Made by a program: the position numbers and the translations under genes. The notes below the pieces were generated by a model. It was not told the DNA's origin and did no database searches. It saw only the letters and a program-made list of their open reading frames with translations. A DNA stretch of 64,000 bases from Paraburkholderia largidicola. Lineage in GTDB: Bacteria > Pseudomonadota > Gammaproteobacteria > Burkholderiales > Burkholderiaceae. Numbering within the stretch: position 1 is the first letter of the stretch; every line of letters starts with the position of its first letter. Of the stretch, positions 55,061-64,000 are shown piece by piece. The DNA lies in contig NZ_AP023174.1 in assembly GCF_013426895.1 (NCBI RefSeq), positions 2,728,001 through 2,792,000 of the forward strand, in the 5' to 3' direction.

Positions 55061-56449
55061 CTATGATAAAAACCCAATCGCCTCATCGATCACGCTGCGC
55101 CAGTCGCCCATCAGCGTCTGACGCAGCGGCTTCAGATTCGCCATCCACGGCGAGGCATCGCCCTCCACGCCCCAGCGCCATTCGCTTGCCATATTGAGCG
55201 GCACGACGGTCAGCTTGCCGAGCATCGCGCTCAGATTCGCGACGCCTGAATCGACGGCGACAACGGCGTCCAGTTGCTCGATGCATGCCGCCGTTTCCGC
55301 AAACGTCCTGATCCCCGGCCCATAGACACTGATATTGCCCGACGGCATGCCGGCGAACTGCTGCACGGCGGGATGATGCAAGCTCACGAAATGCCGCTTC
55401 GCCGCCACGGACGGATGCGTCACCAGGTGATCGACCTCCGTCAACGGCAAGCTGCGCCGGATCGCGGAGCAGCGCATCACCGCGCCGACTTCATGCGCGT
55501 GCCGCTGGTTGCAGTCCCAGAAAATGCCGATCAGCGATTTACCCGGCTGCCCCGTGCGCAAATCGCGCGCCCATGCGGCGGCCGCCTCGCGCTCCGCATC
55601 GGGCGCGCGCAGATAAGCAGGAAAAAAAGGCGACGGCAACGGCGCTTGCTGCGCGGCGAGCAGCGGCAAATGCAGCAGCGTCGCGTGCAGATCGGGCGCG
55701 AATTCGCGAACCTGGCTGGCTAACGCTTCCGGCAACGCCTCGCGCTGATGCAACGGACGCGCCGCGCTCACCACGTGGCAATCCGGCAACGACGCCTGCA
55801 GCAGCGGATGCAACTGCGCATCGCAGGTGATCATCATCTGCGCGCCTGCGGCGCGCCATTGCGACACATTGGCGAAGAACAGGAACTGATCGCCAAAACC
55901 CATCTGATGCGTAATCAGCACGCGCTTGCCGCGCAGGTCCTGTTCACCCGACCATGGCGCAATATCTGTTGGCCGGTAGTTGCCGCTGTCGCTGTCGTTG
56001 CGCGCGAGCCACGGCTCGAAGCCCGCGGGGCGCGCGGTGCGCAATAAAGCTTCGCCATACAGATGCTCGGCCTTGCGCGCAAACCAGTCGCCGCCCGCGG
56101 CAGCCGCGCGCCATGCGTCGTGCAGCATCGGAATGCCGCGCTCGACGTCGCCCGACATCACGAGACTCTGGCCGAGGCTCATCTTGTAGTACGCAGGCTG
56201 CCACGGCAGCGCGGCATAGTTGCGCCAAGTCGCAACGGTATCGAAATGCCGGCCGAGCAGTGTCAACGCATGCGCATGCCAGTTGACGAAATGGAGATCG
56301 CGCGGCTCGATCGCGAGCGCGCGACTGGTGTACGGGAGCAGTTCGTCGTCGCGCTTGTCTTCGAGCAGTGCGGTGCAGACGGCACGCAGTGCGTTGATGT
56401 CGTCGGGTGCATGCGCAAGCGCATCGAGTGTTTCCTGGACTGAAGGCAT
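55061..56449 (-). CDS. TPR protein with GT9-like glycosyltransferase fold
   Basis: A 462-residue soluble protein. The first ~150 residues are helical repeats of the TPR type (SRALAIEPRDLHFVNWHAHALTLLG-like, in segments). The rest resembles heptosyltransferase-type GT-B proteins: KRVLITHQMGFGDQFLFF (glycine loop) and the C-terminal DAVVAVDSGVANLSAMLGKL, comparable to the DTGP..LA nucleotide-sugar motif. Target and donor are unknown. It carries no signal peptide. It is divergent from the small gene at 56.6 kb. Confidence 0.7.
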   Translation of the reverse strand: MPSVQETLDALAHAPDDINALRAVCTALLEDKRDDELLPYTSRALAIEPRDLHFVNWHAHALTLLGRHFDTVATWRNYAALPWQPAYYKMSLGQSLVMSGDVERGIPMLHDAWRAAAAGGDWFARKAEHLYGEALLRTARPAGFEPWLARNDSDSGNYRPTDIAPWSGEQDLRGKRVLITHQMGFGDQFLFFANVSQWRAAGAQMMITCDAQLHPLLQASLPDCHVVSAARPLHQREALPEALASQVREFAPDLHATLLHLPLLAAQQAPLPSPFFPAYLRAPDAEREAAAAWARDLRTGQPGKSLIGIFWDCNQRHAHEVGAVMRCSAIRRSLPLTEVDHLVTHPSVAAKRHFVSLHHPAVQQFAGMPSGNISVYGPGIRTFAETAACIEQLDAVVAVDSGVANLSAMLGKLTVVPLNMASEWRWGVEGDASPWMANLKPLRQTLMGDWRSVIDEAIGFLS

Positions 56450-56590
56450 GGCGGTTATTGTTTCGACGTTCTACGCAACTGGCGGCGGATCCGCCGGATC
56501 GCGGCGCCGCCGCAGACCGGCGCGCGAGTATACGTCGTAGAATCATGCAGCAATCTCAAAAACTCAAGCACTGCACGGCACCATCGAATC

Positions 56591-56848
56591 ATGCGCACGA
56601 CCCGAGCCATCCATGCCGTCGAACGGCTGAAGACCCGCAGCGGCAATCCGCGTTTCGCGGCGGTCAGCCTGTCGGGCGGACTGTTCTATCTCGTCGACAA
56701 ATCGAGCGGCGCGGACCAGAAAGTGTCCGATCCGCTGCCGCTCGATGATTTCGTCAAATTCGTCGACGGGTACGGCCCGCAAAAGCCACGCAAAGTCAGC
56801 AAGCTCGATCTTGCGTTCGAAGAGCAGATCAAGCGCAGCAAAGGCTGA
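56591..56848 (+). CDS. Small conserved protein of unknown function
   Basis: An 85-residue basic, soluble protein: MRTTRAIHAVERLKTRSGNP, then SLSGGLFYLVDKSSGADQ and LDLAFEEQIKRSKG. I recognise no domain. Normal codon use and protein-like composition support a real gene. It converges with the Gfo/Idh gene 15 bp away. Confidence 0.65.
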   Translation: MRTTRAIHAVERLKTRSGNPRFAAVSLSGGLFYLVDKSSGADQKVSDPLPLDDFVKFVDGYGPQKPRKVSKLDLAFEEQIKRSKG

Positions 56849-56863
56849 CTCGGGCAGTGGACG

Positions 56864-58009
56864 TCAGCCGTTCTTCACGCGCGTGTAAGCAAGCTGTGCG
56901 TTGCTGTTGAAAACCGCATCGATGAAACGCAGCCCCGCGACGCCGTCTTCGACGGTCGTCAGCAAACGGCTCTCGGGCGGCAGAGGCAAGCCCGCGTCGA
57001 TTGCCTCGATCTGCAGCGCCGCATCCTTGTAGAGCTGCGCGAACGCTTCGAGATAACCCTCGGGATGTCCAGGCGGCACGCGCGTCGCGTGCCGCGCCAC
57101 GTCGCTATCGACACGCCCGCGCGTCAGCCGTTGCGTCGCGCCGCCTAAGGGCGTGAACAGCAGTTCGTTCGGGTTCTCCTGATCGAACGCAAGGCCGGCC
57201 CTGGTCCCATAGACGCGCAGACGCAGCGCGTTCTCCGCCCCGCTCGCCACCTGGCTCGCCCACAGCATGCCGCGCGCGCCATTGCCATAGCGCAGCATCG
57301 CCTGAATATGATCGTCGACCTGACGCCCTTCGACGAACGTATGTAATTCAGCGGCGATCTCGACAGGCAGCATGCCCGTCGCAAACGCCGCAAGGTGATA
57401 CGCGTGCGTGCCGATATCGCCAAGACATCCGGCGCGCCCGGCCTGCTTCGGGTCGGTGCGCCACACCGCCTGGCGGTTCTCGCCTGTCAGTTCGATCGGC
57501 TTCGCGAGCCAGTCCTGCGCGTACTCGACCTGCACGACGCGCACCTCGCCCAGTTCACCCGCTTCGACCAGCTCACGCGCATGGCGCATCATCGGATAAC
57601 CCGAATAGGTGTGCGTCAGCGCAAAAAGCCGGTTCTTGTCGCGCGCGAGAGTCGCGAGCGCTTCGCCTTCGTCGAGCGTCATCGCGAGCGGCTTGTCACA
57701 GATCACGTGGATGCCGGCATCGAGGAACGCCGTCGCGACGGGCGCATGCAGATGGTTCGGCGTGACGATCGACACGGCGTCGATGCCGTCGTCGCGCACG
57801 GCTTCGGCGCGCGCCATCTCGTCCCAGCTCGCGTAACTGCGCGCGACGCCGATTTCGTCAGCGCTTGCCTGCGCGCGCTGCGGGTCGGATGACAGCGCCG
57901 CCGCCACCAGTTCGAAGCGATCGTCGAGACGCGCCGCGATCCGATGCACCGCGCCGATAAACGCGCCCTGCCCGCCGCCGACCATACCCAGCCTGAGTCT
58001 TCGTGTCAT
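56864..58009 (-). CDS. Gfo/Idh/MocA family oxidoreductase
   Basis: A 381-residue NAD(P)-dependent sugar or polyol dehydrogenase. The Rossmann start is RLGMVGGGQGAFIGAVHR. The catalytic-lysine motif is VICDKPLAMTLDE. GCLGDIGTHAYHLAAFATG carries the substrate-binding Asp and His. It is the last gene of the sugar operon, 29 bp after the isomerase gene. The start at 58009 was chosen at the Rossmann motif. The substrate is not readable from sequence; inositol- or hexose-like sugars are plausible. Confidence 0.9.
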   Translation of the reverse strand: MTRRLRLGMVGGGQGAFIGAVHRIAARLDDRFELVAAALSSDPQRAQASADEIGVARSYASWDEMARAEAVRDDGIDAVSIVTPNHLHAPVATAFLDAGIHVICDKPLAMTLDEGEALATLARDKNRLFALTHTYSGYPMMRHARELVEAGELGEVRVVQVEYAQDWLAKPIELTGENRQAVWRTDPKQAGRAGCLGDIGTHAYHLAAFATGMLPVEIAAELHTFVEGRQVDDHIQAMLRYGNGARGMLWASQVASGAENALRLRVYGTRAGLAFDQENPNELLFTPLGGATQRLTRGRVDSDVARHATRVPPGHPEGYLEAFAQLYKDAALQIEAIDAGLPLPPESRLLTTVEDGVAGLRFIDAVFNSNAQLAYTRVKNG

Positions 58010-58038
58010 CGCGATCTGCTCCTGTTCGACTGTCCGCG

Positions 58039-59088
58039 TCAGAGGCCGAGCACGCGTTTCAGTTGCGCGTCGTCCGCGCCGCTGCCCGCGAAGTCGTCGA
58101 ATGCATGGTCGGCCACGCGAATGATGTGCCGCTTGATGAACTCGGCGCCTTCGCGCGCGCCGTCTTCGGGATGCTTCAACGCGCACTCCCATTCGAGCAC
58201 GGCCCAGCCCGGAAAATCGTATTGCGCCATCTTCGAGAAGATCGCGCCGAAGTCGATCTGCCCGTCGCCCAATGAGCGAAACCGCCCCGCGCGCTCGACC
58301 CAGCCGCTATAGCCGCCGTACACGCCCTGCCGCCCATTCGGACGAAACTCGGCATCCTTCACGTGAAAGGCCTTGATGCGCTCGTGATAGATATCGATGA
58401 ACGCCAGATAGTCCAGTTGCTGCAAGACGTAGTGACTCGGATCGAACAGGATATTCGCGCGCTTGTGATCCTTCACGGCGGCAAGAAAGCGTTCGAACGT
58501 CACGCCGTCGTGCAGGTCTTCGCCCGGATGCAGTTCGTAGCAGACATCGACGCCTGCTTCGTCGAACGCATCGAGAATTGGCGTCCAGCGGCGCGCGAGT
58601 TCGTCGAAGGCCGCTTCGACGAGACCGGCGGGACGCTGCGGCCATGGATAGAGATACGGCCACGCGAGCGCGCCTGAAAACGACACGTGCGTGTTCAGAC
58701 CGAGACGTTGCGATGCCTTGGCGGCCCACTTCATCTGCTGCACGGCCCACTCGGTGCGCGCGGCGGGATTGCCGCGCACGTGCGGCGCGGCGAAGCCGTC
58801 GAACAGCACGTCATACGCGGGGTGCACGGCGACGAGTTGTCCTTGCAGATGCGTCGACAGTTCGGTGATCGTGACGCCCGCATCGGCGACGACACCGAGC
58901 AGATCGTCGCAATAGGCCTGGCTCGACGCCGCCTGTTCGAGATCGACGAGGCGGGGATCGGCGGGCACCTGAATGCCTTTGAAGCCGAGACTCGCGGCCC
59001 ATCCCGCGAGATGCGCGAGGTTGTCGAACGGCACCTTGTCGCCCATGAACTGCGCGAGAAAGATCGCCGGACCTTTGATCGTTTTCAT
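58039..59088 (-). CDS. Sugar phosphate isomerase/epimerase (AP endonuclease 2 TIM barrel)
   Basis: A 349-residue xylose-isomerase-like TIM-barrel protein. Metal-ligand candidates are CYELHPGEDLHDG (Glu and His), ANILFDPSHYVLQQLD (Asp, His), IKAFHVKDAEF (His) and AVLEWECAL (Glu). Such enzymes isomerise or epimerise keto sugars. With the neighbouring Gfo/Idh dehydrogenase it probably forms a redox-assisted epimerisation or catabolic pair acting on the sugar imported by the ABC system. Confidence 0.88.
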   Translation of the reverse strand: MKTIKGPAIFLAQFMGDKVPFDNLAHLAGWAASLGFKGIQVPADPRLVDLEQAASSQAYCDDLLGVVADAGVTITELSTHLQGQLVAVHPAYDVLFDGFAAPHVRGNPAARTEWAVQQMKWAAKASQRLGLNTHVSFSGALAWPYLYPWPQRPAGLVEAAFDELARRWTPILDAFDEAGVDVCYELHPGEDLHDGVTFERFLAAVKDHKRANILFDPSHYVLQQLDYLAFIDIYHERIKAFHVKDAEFRPNGRQGVYGGYSGWVERAGRFRSLGDGQIDFGAIFSKMAQYDFPGWAVLEWECALKHPEDGAREGAEFIKRHIIRVADHAFDDFAGSGADDAQLKRVLGL

Positions 59089-59190
59089 CGTGCTGCTCCC
59101 GATAGATATATCCGTCGAACCGGCGCCGCCATGCGTGTGTCTTTGCGAAGATCACGCGAAAGGCAGCGCCGCGCTAAAGCATGTAGACGA

Positions 59191-60156
59191 TCAGAACGGC
59201 GAATCCGGGAAGTAGAATTCCTTCGCGTTCTCCTTCGTGATCAGCACGGAAGGAATGATCGTCGTGGCGGGCAGCTTGTCGCCCTTGAGGCGCGCTTCCG
59301 CCGTCAGCTTGATTGCGTCGTAGATGAACTTCGGCGAGTACGACACATCGGCCTTGATGAGCGGCGCGCCGTCCATCACGTTCTTCACCATGCCTTTCGA
59401 GCCTGCGCCGCCGAACACGATCTTGATGTCGGTGCGCTTGGCCTGATCGATCGCCTTGATCACGCCGACGGCCATGTCGTCGTCGGCGGCCCAGACGGCG
59501 TCGATGTGCTTGAAGCGCGTGAGGTAATCCTGCATCACCTTGAATGCGTCGTCGCGGTTCCAGTTTGCGTACTTGGCATCGAGGATCTTGATGTTCGGAT
59601 AGGCCTTCAGGACGCCTGTGAAGGCTGTCCAGCGTTCGTTGTCGAGCGTCGTGGGAATGCCGCGCAGCGCGACGATGTCGCCTTTGCCGTCGAGTGCTTT
59701 CGCCAGGTATTCGGCGGGGATCTTGCCGAAGGCGGTGTTGTCGCCGGCGACGTAGGCGTCTTGCGCGCTCGTGTCGGTGAGGCCGCGGTCCACTACCGTT
59801 ACGTAGACGCCTTTTTTCTTCACCTGCGCGACGGGTTGGGTGAGCGATGCGGATTCGTACGGGAAGATCACCAGCGCGTTGATCTTGTTGACCGTGACGA
59901 GGTCTTGCAGCTGGTTCGCCTGTTCCGGCGCGTTGGCGGCGGTTTTGACGATCACTTTCAGGTCTGGATGCGCTTTTTCCAGATCGGTTTTGGCCTTGTT
60001 CGCCCACCAGACGATGCCGCCTGTGAAGCCGTGATCGGCTGTGGGGATGGCTACGCCGAGTATGACTTTTTCATCGGCTTGCGCGGTGCCTGTGCCCAGG
60101 CCCAATATGCCCAGCGCCAGCATCCCGGCGCTAACCGCTCGAATGATCTGCTTCAT
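59191..60156 (-). CDS. Sugar ABC transporter substrate-binding protein (RbsB-like)
   Basis: A 321-residue periplasmic sugar-binding protein. The signal peptide is MKQIIRAVSAGMLALGILG up to AQADE. VILGVAIPTADHGFTGGIVWW, AANAPEQANQLQDLVTVNKI and AVWAADDDMAVGVIKAID match the RbsB/Peripla_BP_4 family. An AGGAGA ribosome site lies just before the ATG at 60156. Repeat C separates it from the upstream permease gene of the same operon. Confidence 0.92.
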   Translation of the reverse strand: MKQIIRAVSAGMLALGILGLGTGTAQADEKVILGVAIPTADHGFTGGIVWWANKAKTDLEKAHPDLKVIVKTAANAPEQANQLQDLVTVNKINALVIFPYESASLTQPVAQVKKKGVYVTVVDRGLTDTSAQDAYVAGDNTAFGKIPAEYLAKALDGKGDIVALRGIPTTLDNERWTAFTGVLKAYPNIKILDAKYANWNRDDAFKVMQDYLTRFKHIDAVWAADDDMAVGVIKAIDQAKRTDIKIVFGGAGSKGMVKNVMDGAPLIKADVSYSPKFIYDAIKLTAEARLKGDKLPATTIIPSVLITKENAKEFYFPDSPF

Positions 60157-60220
60157 GGCTATGTCTCCTTGATTTGCTTTCTTCGTTGAGGGAACGCTGT
60201 TGCACTGCTGGGTGTTGATT

Positions 60221-60936
60221 GCTGGTTTGCTTTGCTTTTCGCTGGCATCCGCGTATTGCCTTCGTACTTCATGCGTCGCCCCTGTGCGGGGCGGCACCTA
60301 CTTTTCTTTGCCGCCGCAAAGAAAAGTAGGCAAAAGAAAGCGGCTCACACCGCCAATCCTTATCCTTGCCTGAGGGCCCCCAAAGGTTCTTACGCTTCAC
60401 ACGGCAACCACGTGACCGACGTTCGTTGCCAACGTTCTCTCCGTACGCCTCACCTGCTTCACGTACCCACGTCACAGCACGCCGTGCCAGATAGTCCACC
60501 GCCGCCCAGGTGGCAAACTGTGTGTAGGCTACTGCGCCATGCACGCATCACTCTGGACTGAACAGCAAGGTCGGTGTCTCTTGTAGGAGCGCTGACCTTT
60601 TCTGCACTACAACCTACACACCGTTTGCCACCTGGGCGGCACTAACCATTCGCTGACGCTTGCCCGCCTACGGGCGTTTGAAGCGGGTGCTGCATTTAGT
60701 CAAAGCGTTGGCAACGAGCGCGAACAGAATCGCTGCCGTGTGAAGCATAGGACCGGTTGGGGGCCCTCAGGCAAGTACACGTGCTGGCGGTGTTAGCCGC
60801 TTTCTTTTGCCTACTTTTCTTTGCGGCGGCAAAGAAAAGTAGGTGCCGCCCCGCACAGGGGCGACGCTTGCGAACCAATAACATCACGCGGATGCCAGCA
60901 AAAGCAATATCAAACCACCCTGCCGCCGCACAGGCA
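60221..60936. repeat. Repeat C: ~716-bp palindromic element inside the sugar ABC operon
   Basis: Same architecture and orientation as repeat A: outer arms with the CCTACTTTTCTTTGC hairpins (left about 60298-60331, right about 60809-60842), CTGAGGGCCCCCAAAGGTTC in the left half, and the inner pair CCGCCCAGGTGGCAAACTG / CAGTTTGCCACC, the latter with one change (CCGTTTGCCACC). The ~100-bp core between the inner pair differs from A and B. The extreme ends are degraded, so both borders are approximate. It sits between the permease and binding-protein genes, both minus-strand. Confidence 0.85.
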
Positions 60937-60951
60937 AAACCACCAATTCAC

Positions 60952-61965
60952 TCACCTCCGCCCGCGCTGCAAAAACGCAACCACAATAATCACAATCCCC
61001 TGCACAGCAGCATTCAAGTACACGCTAATAATGCTAGTGAGATTAAGGATATTGGCAATCACAGAAAGCAGAATCGCTCCGATCACGGTGCCCACTACTC
61101 GCCCTTCACCGCCTTTGAGCGCGGTCCCGCCGACCACAACAGCGGCAATCGCCTCCAGTTCCCATAAGAGCCCGGTAGTGGGCGTCGCCGACCCAAGCCT
61201 CGGCACATACAAAACCGTCGCCACACCGACACAAACTCCAAGCAACACATAAGTAACAACCTTCACCGTATCAACGCGAATCGCGGCATACCGCGCAACC
61301 TGTTCATTCGAACCAATCGCCTGCACATGACGCCCAAACGCCGTGCGATTAAGAATCAGCGCGCCGCCCGCCGCGACGACGAGAAACACCCAGATCGGCA
61401 CAGGCACCCCGAACAGACTCGCGTAATAAACAGGCCCGTAGAGATCGGAAAGATTGTTATCGAGCGTCAAGGCACCACCATCGGCAAGCCACGTCAAAAC
61501 GGCGCGAAAAATACCCAGCGACCCCAGCGTCACGATAAAAGGCTCGATCCGCCCTTTCGTGATCAACAACCCATGCGCGCATCCAAACGCACCGCCCAGC
61601 ACGAACGCACTCGCAATCCCGATCAGCACGATCGTCAGCGGCGCAAACGCATGACCGCCCGGCGCAGCGGCAAGCGCATTCATCAACCAGATCATGCTGC
61701 CCGCGATCAACGCGGCCATCGACCCAACAGAAAGATCGATCCCACCCGAAATGATCACAAACGTCATGCCGACGGCGATGATCCCGATGAACGACGTGCG
61801 CGTCAGCACGTTCATCATGTTGTCGACAGTCGCGAAATCGCGATTGAGCAGCGTCCCCGCAATGCACAGCACGATCAGGCCCAGCACGGGCCCAAGCCCG
61901 TGCAAACGATGCGCGATCCGCATCGCGCGCCCTGCCGGCGCGGTGTCAGTGTGTGCCGGTCGCAT
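60952..61965 (-). CDS. Sugar ABC transporter permease (RbsC-like)
   Basis: A 337-residue inner-membrane permease with 8-10 helices. Diagnostic stretches are [54 protein letters not shown] and [22 protein letters not shown] (shown within limits in the protein). It overlaps the ATPase gene by 20 bp. The 3' half has G/T-ending codons and the plus strand there is extremely A/C-rich, matching the gradient around repeat C. Confidence 0.92.
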   Translation of the reverse strand: MRPAHTDTAPAGRAMRIAHRLHGLGPVLGLIVLCIAGTLLNRDFATVDNMMNVLTRTSFIGIIAVGMTFVIISGGIDLSVGSMAALIAGSMIWLMNALAAAPGGHAFAPLTIVLIGIASAFVLGGAFGCAHGLLITKGRIEPFIVTLGSLGIFRAVLTWLADGGALTLDNNLSDLYGPVYYASLFGVPVPIWVFLVVAAGGALILNRTAFGRHVQAIGSNEQVARYAAIRVDTVKVVTYVLLGVCVGVATVLYVPRLGSATPTTGLLWELEAIAAVVVGGTALKGGEGRVVGTVIGAILLSVIANILNLTSIISVYLNAAVQGIVIIVVAFLQRGRR

Positions 61966-63433
61966 GAGCGATCAACTCCTCTTCGGTCAGATGGTCGAGA
62001 CCGAGCGTCGCCTGCAGGCGACCCGCGCGCATCACGGCAACGCGATGGCACAGCCCGATCAGCTCGATCAGTTCGGATGAAATGACGACCACCGCGCGCC
62101 CTTCGGCCGCAAGCCGGTGGATCAGAAAATAAATGTCGCGCTTCGCGCCAATATCGACGCCGCGCGTCGGCTCGTCGAGCACGATCACATCGGGATTCGG
62201 CTGCAGGAATTTGGCGAGCGCGAGCTTCTGCTGGTTGCCGCCCGACAACATGCGCGCACGGCTGCCCAGATCGCCCGTGCGGATGCCGAACTCGCGCACG
62301 GCTTTCGTCAGCGCGTCGCGTCCCGCCTTCAGATCGAGCAGCGGCTTCGCATAGCGTTCGAGCGTCATCAGCGTCAGGTTGTCCTGCAGGCTCAGGTTCA
62401 CGTGCAGTCCCTTGCCCTTGCGGTCTTCGCTCAGATACGTGAGGCCGCGGCGCATCGCGTCGCGCGGACTGTGCAGGTCGGCTTTGCGTCCGGCGATTTC
62501 GATCGTGCCCGAGGCGCGCTGGCGCAAGCCGATGATCGCCTCGAAGGCTTCCGTGCGTCCCGCGCCGACCAGTCCCGCAAAGCCGAACACTTCGCCCGCG
62601 CGCACCTCGAAGCTCAGATCCTCGACCCAGTCGGGCACGCTGAGGTGCTGTACGTTCAGCGCGATGGGTGCGTTCTCCGCAGGCAACGTCTTGTCGGGGA
62701 ACATGTCGGACAGGTCGCGCCCGACCATCAGGTTCGCCATCTGCTGACGCGCGAGCAGCGCCGTTTCGCTGCGCGCGACGAAGCGGCCGTCACGCATCAC
62801 GATCACTTCGTCGGTGATGTGCTCGACTTCGTCGAGCTTGTGCGAGATGTAGACGATGGTCACGCCGTCGGCCTTGAGCTTCGTCATCAGCGCGAACAGG
62901 CGCTCGGTCTCGGACGGCGTGAGCGTCGCCGTCGGTTCGTCCATGATCAGCAGCCGCGCGCGCCGCGACAGCGCCTTCGCAATCTCCACCATCTGCTTTT
63001 CCGCGACGATCAGGTCGCGCACCTTCGTATCGGGATGCTTGTGCAGGCCGACCTGGTCCAGATAGCGCTTCGCTTCGTTGCGCATCGCCGTGTCGTCGAC
63101 GAACATTCCCTTGCGCTTCTCGTGGCCGAGATACATGTTCTGCGCGATCGTCAGATGCTCAGCGAGATTGAACTCCTGGTGAATCAGCACGATGCCCGCC
63201 GCTTCCGCGTCGCGTGAGCCGTCGAAACGCTGTGCGTGGCCGTCGATCAGCACCGTGCCTTCAGTGGCCGTTTCGTAGCCCGCGAGGATTTTCATCAGCG
63301 TCGACTTGCCCGCGCCGTTCTCGCCGAGCAGGCCGTAGATGCGCCCAGGCGCCAGGTCGAAGCTCACGCCGTGCAGCACGCGCACGGGTCCGAAGTCTTT
63401 GCGGATATCGTCGAAGCGGACGGCGAGGCTCAT
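61946..63433 (-). CDS. Sugar ABC transporter ATP-binding protein (RbsA-like)
   Basis: A 495-residue tandem ABC ATPase. The first domain has Walker [17 protein letters not shown] and Walker [13 protein letters not shown]. The second has a degenerate P-loop [14 protein letters not shown], signature [15 protein letters not shown] and [15 protein letters not shown]. It energises sugar uptake with the downstream permease and binding protein. It follows the LacI gene by 13 bp. Confidence 0.94.
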   Translation of the reverse strand: MSLAVRFDDIRKDFGPVRVLHGVSFDLAPGRIYGLLGENGAGKSTLMKILAGYETATEGTVLIDGHAQRFDGSRDAEAAGIVLIHQEFNLAEHLTIAQNMYLGHEKRKGMFVDDTAMRNEAKRYLDQVGLHKHPDTKVRDLIVAEKQMVEIAKALSRRARLLIMDEPTATLTPSETERLFALMTKLKADGVTIVYISHKLDEVEHITDEVIVMRDGRFVARSETALLARQQMANLMVGRDLSDMFPDKTLPAENAPIALNVQHLSVPDWVEDLSFEVRAGEVFGFAGLVGAGRTEAFEAIIGLRQRASGTIEIAGRKADLHSPRDAMRRGLTYLSEDRKGKGLHVNLSLQDNLTLMTLERYAKPLLDLKAGRDALTKAVREFGIRTGDLGSRARMLSGGNQQKLALAKFLQPNPDVIVLDEPTRGVDIGAKRDIYFLIHRLAAEGRAVVVISSELIELIGLCHRVAVMRAGRLQATLGLDHLTEEELIAHATGTH

Positions 63434-63446
63434 CGCGGCTTCCCTC

Positions 63447-64000
63447 TCAGGCGCTCTTTCTGACTACGAGCCGATGCGGCAGCAGCACGCCCGGCACGTT
63501 CTCGCGCGGATTCGCGAGCCGTTGCAGCAACAGGCGCGCGGCGGTCTCGCCCAGTTCGCGCATCGGCTGCGCGATCGTCGTCAACGGCGGATCGATCTGC
63601 GCGGCAAGCGAAATATCGTCGAAGCCCGCGACGGCGACATCGTCGGGCACGCGCTTGCCGACGCTGCGCAAGCCCGCGATTACGCCGATCGCCAACGTGT
63701 CCGACACGGCGAAGATGGCCGTTGGCGCGTCGGCGTGCGTCATCAGCAGCGCGGCCGCCGAGGCGCCCGCTTCGTAGTCGAGGCTGTTCACGTTCTGGCG
63801 CCAGCGTTCGTCGGCCGCGATGCCCGCGTCGCGCAATGCGTCCAGATAACCTTGCTGGCGTTGCTGCGCGTACAGGTAGTGATCGTCGGAATTGATCAGC
63901 GCGATCCGGCGGTGGCCGCGCGCGAGCAGGTGGCGCACGGCGTCGCCCGCTGCACGGTAGTTGTCGATGCCGACGTACGGCACACCCACGGACGAATCGA
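63447..64000 (-). CDS. LacI-family transcriptional regulator (N-terminus outside window)
   Basis: The visible ~184 residues are the C-terminal effector-binding part of a LacI/PurR-type repressor: VPYVGIDNYRAAGDAVRHLL, GHRRIALINSDDHYLYAQQR, AIFAVSDTLAIGVIAGLRSV, VAVAGFDDISLAAQIDPPLTTI (in segments) and the ending VLLPHRLVVRKSA. The DNA-binding domain lies beyond the right edge. It probably regulates the sugar operon it heads, responding to the imported sugar. Confidence 0.9.
   Translation of the reverse strand, partial: DSSVGVPYVGIDNYRAAGDAVRHLLARGHRRIALINSDDHYLYAQQRQQGYLDALRDAGIAADERWRQNVNSLDYEAGASAAALLMTHADAPTAIFAVSDTLAIGVIAGLRSVGKRVPDDVAVAGFDDISLAAQIDPPLTTIAQPMRELGETAARLLLQRLANPRENVPGVLLPHRLVVRKSA

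Noticed and set aside
60952..63433. Plus-strand frames across the sugar ABC genes as separate genes
   Set aside because: Minus-strand permease and ATPase have complete motif sets; the plus-strand frames are antisense shadows.

Overview
The window is high-GC chromosomal DNA from a member of the Burkholderiales. Gene content and order (dcd/apbC/metG, DUF3460-scpA-panC-panD, zapB-zapA-6S RNA, holC-pepA-lptFG, cysB beside a cysI-DUF934-cysH-cysD-cysN-cobA run, and a PenA-type beta-lactamase) point to Paraburkholderia or a close relative; the genus is inference. The DNA is almost fully coding and looks like core chromosome. I see no transposase, integrase, prophage, CRISPR array, tRNA or rRNA. Both edges cut genes: dcd on the left and a LacI-type regulator on the right.

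Layout. 1-6.1 kb: dcd, a Cu/Zn-SOD-like lipoprotein, the Fe-S carrier ApbC/Mrp, an OmpA lipoprotein and metG. 6.3-14.6 kb: an HMW1C-like (GT41) cytoplasmic protein glycosyltransferase converging on tamB-tamA. 14.9-19.5 kb: DUF3460, scpA, panC, panD, a ParA-like ATPase, a hotdog thioesterase and DoxX. 19.6-31.3 kb: a cobalamin block with cobQ on the minus strand, cobU-cbiB-cobD-btuF on the plus strand, and a minus-strand run btuB-btuC-btuD-cobT-cobS-cobC behind a sigma70-like promoter and a cobalamin riboswitch. It covers corrinoid uptake and the late steps of synthesis. 31.5-36.7 kb: zapB-like, zapA, 6S RNA, an EVE protein, a SIMPL protein, repeat A, lgt and a LysR regulator divergent from ilvD. 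36.9-44.6 kb: ilvD, a small cytochrome c, DUF2486, holC, pepA, lptF, lptG and cbiX. 44.6-46.2 kb: repeat B and a Tat-type class A beta-lactamase. 46.4-53.8 kb: the assimilatory sulfate operon (cobA, cysN, cysD, cysH, DUF934, cysI) divergent from cysB. CobA makes precorrin-2 for the siroheme of CysI, which links this operon to the corrinoid theme. 53.8-56.8 kb: a branched-chain-amino-acid-type binding protein, a TPR/glycosyltransferase-like protein and a small conserved protein. 56.9-64 kb: a sugar or polyol catabolic operon (LacI, ABC ATPase, permease, repeat C, binding protein, TIM-barrel isomerase, Gfo/Idh oxidoreductase).

The most unusual structure is a family of three 0.7-kb intergenic elements (repeats A, B, C). 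Each has long near-perfect terminal inverted repeats that carry a 15-bp hairpin, plus an inner inverted pair. They have no credible coding capacity. Around each one the DNA is strand-asymmetric: the plus strand is G/T-rich to the left and A/C-rich to the right, fading to balance over roughly 1 kb, and this distorts synonymous codon choice in the flanking genes. Other points of interest are a SOD-fold lipoprotein that has lost most metal ligands, and the GT41 glycosyltransferase next to the autotransporter-assembly genes tamAB.
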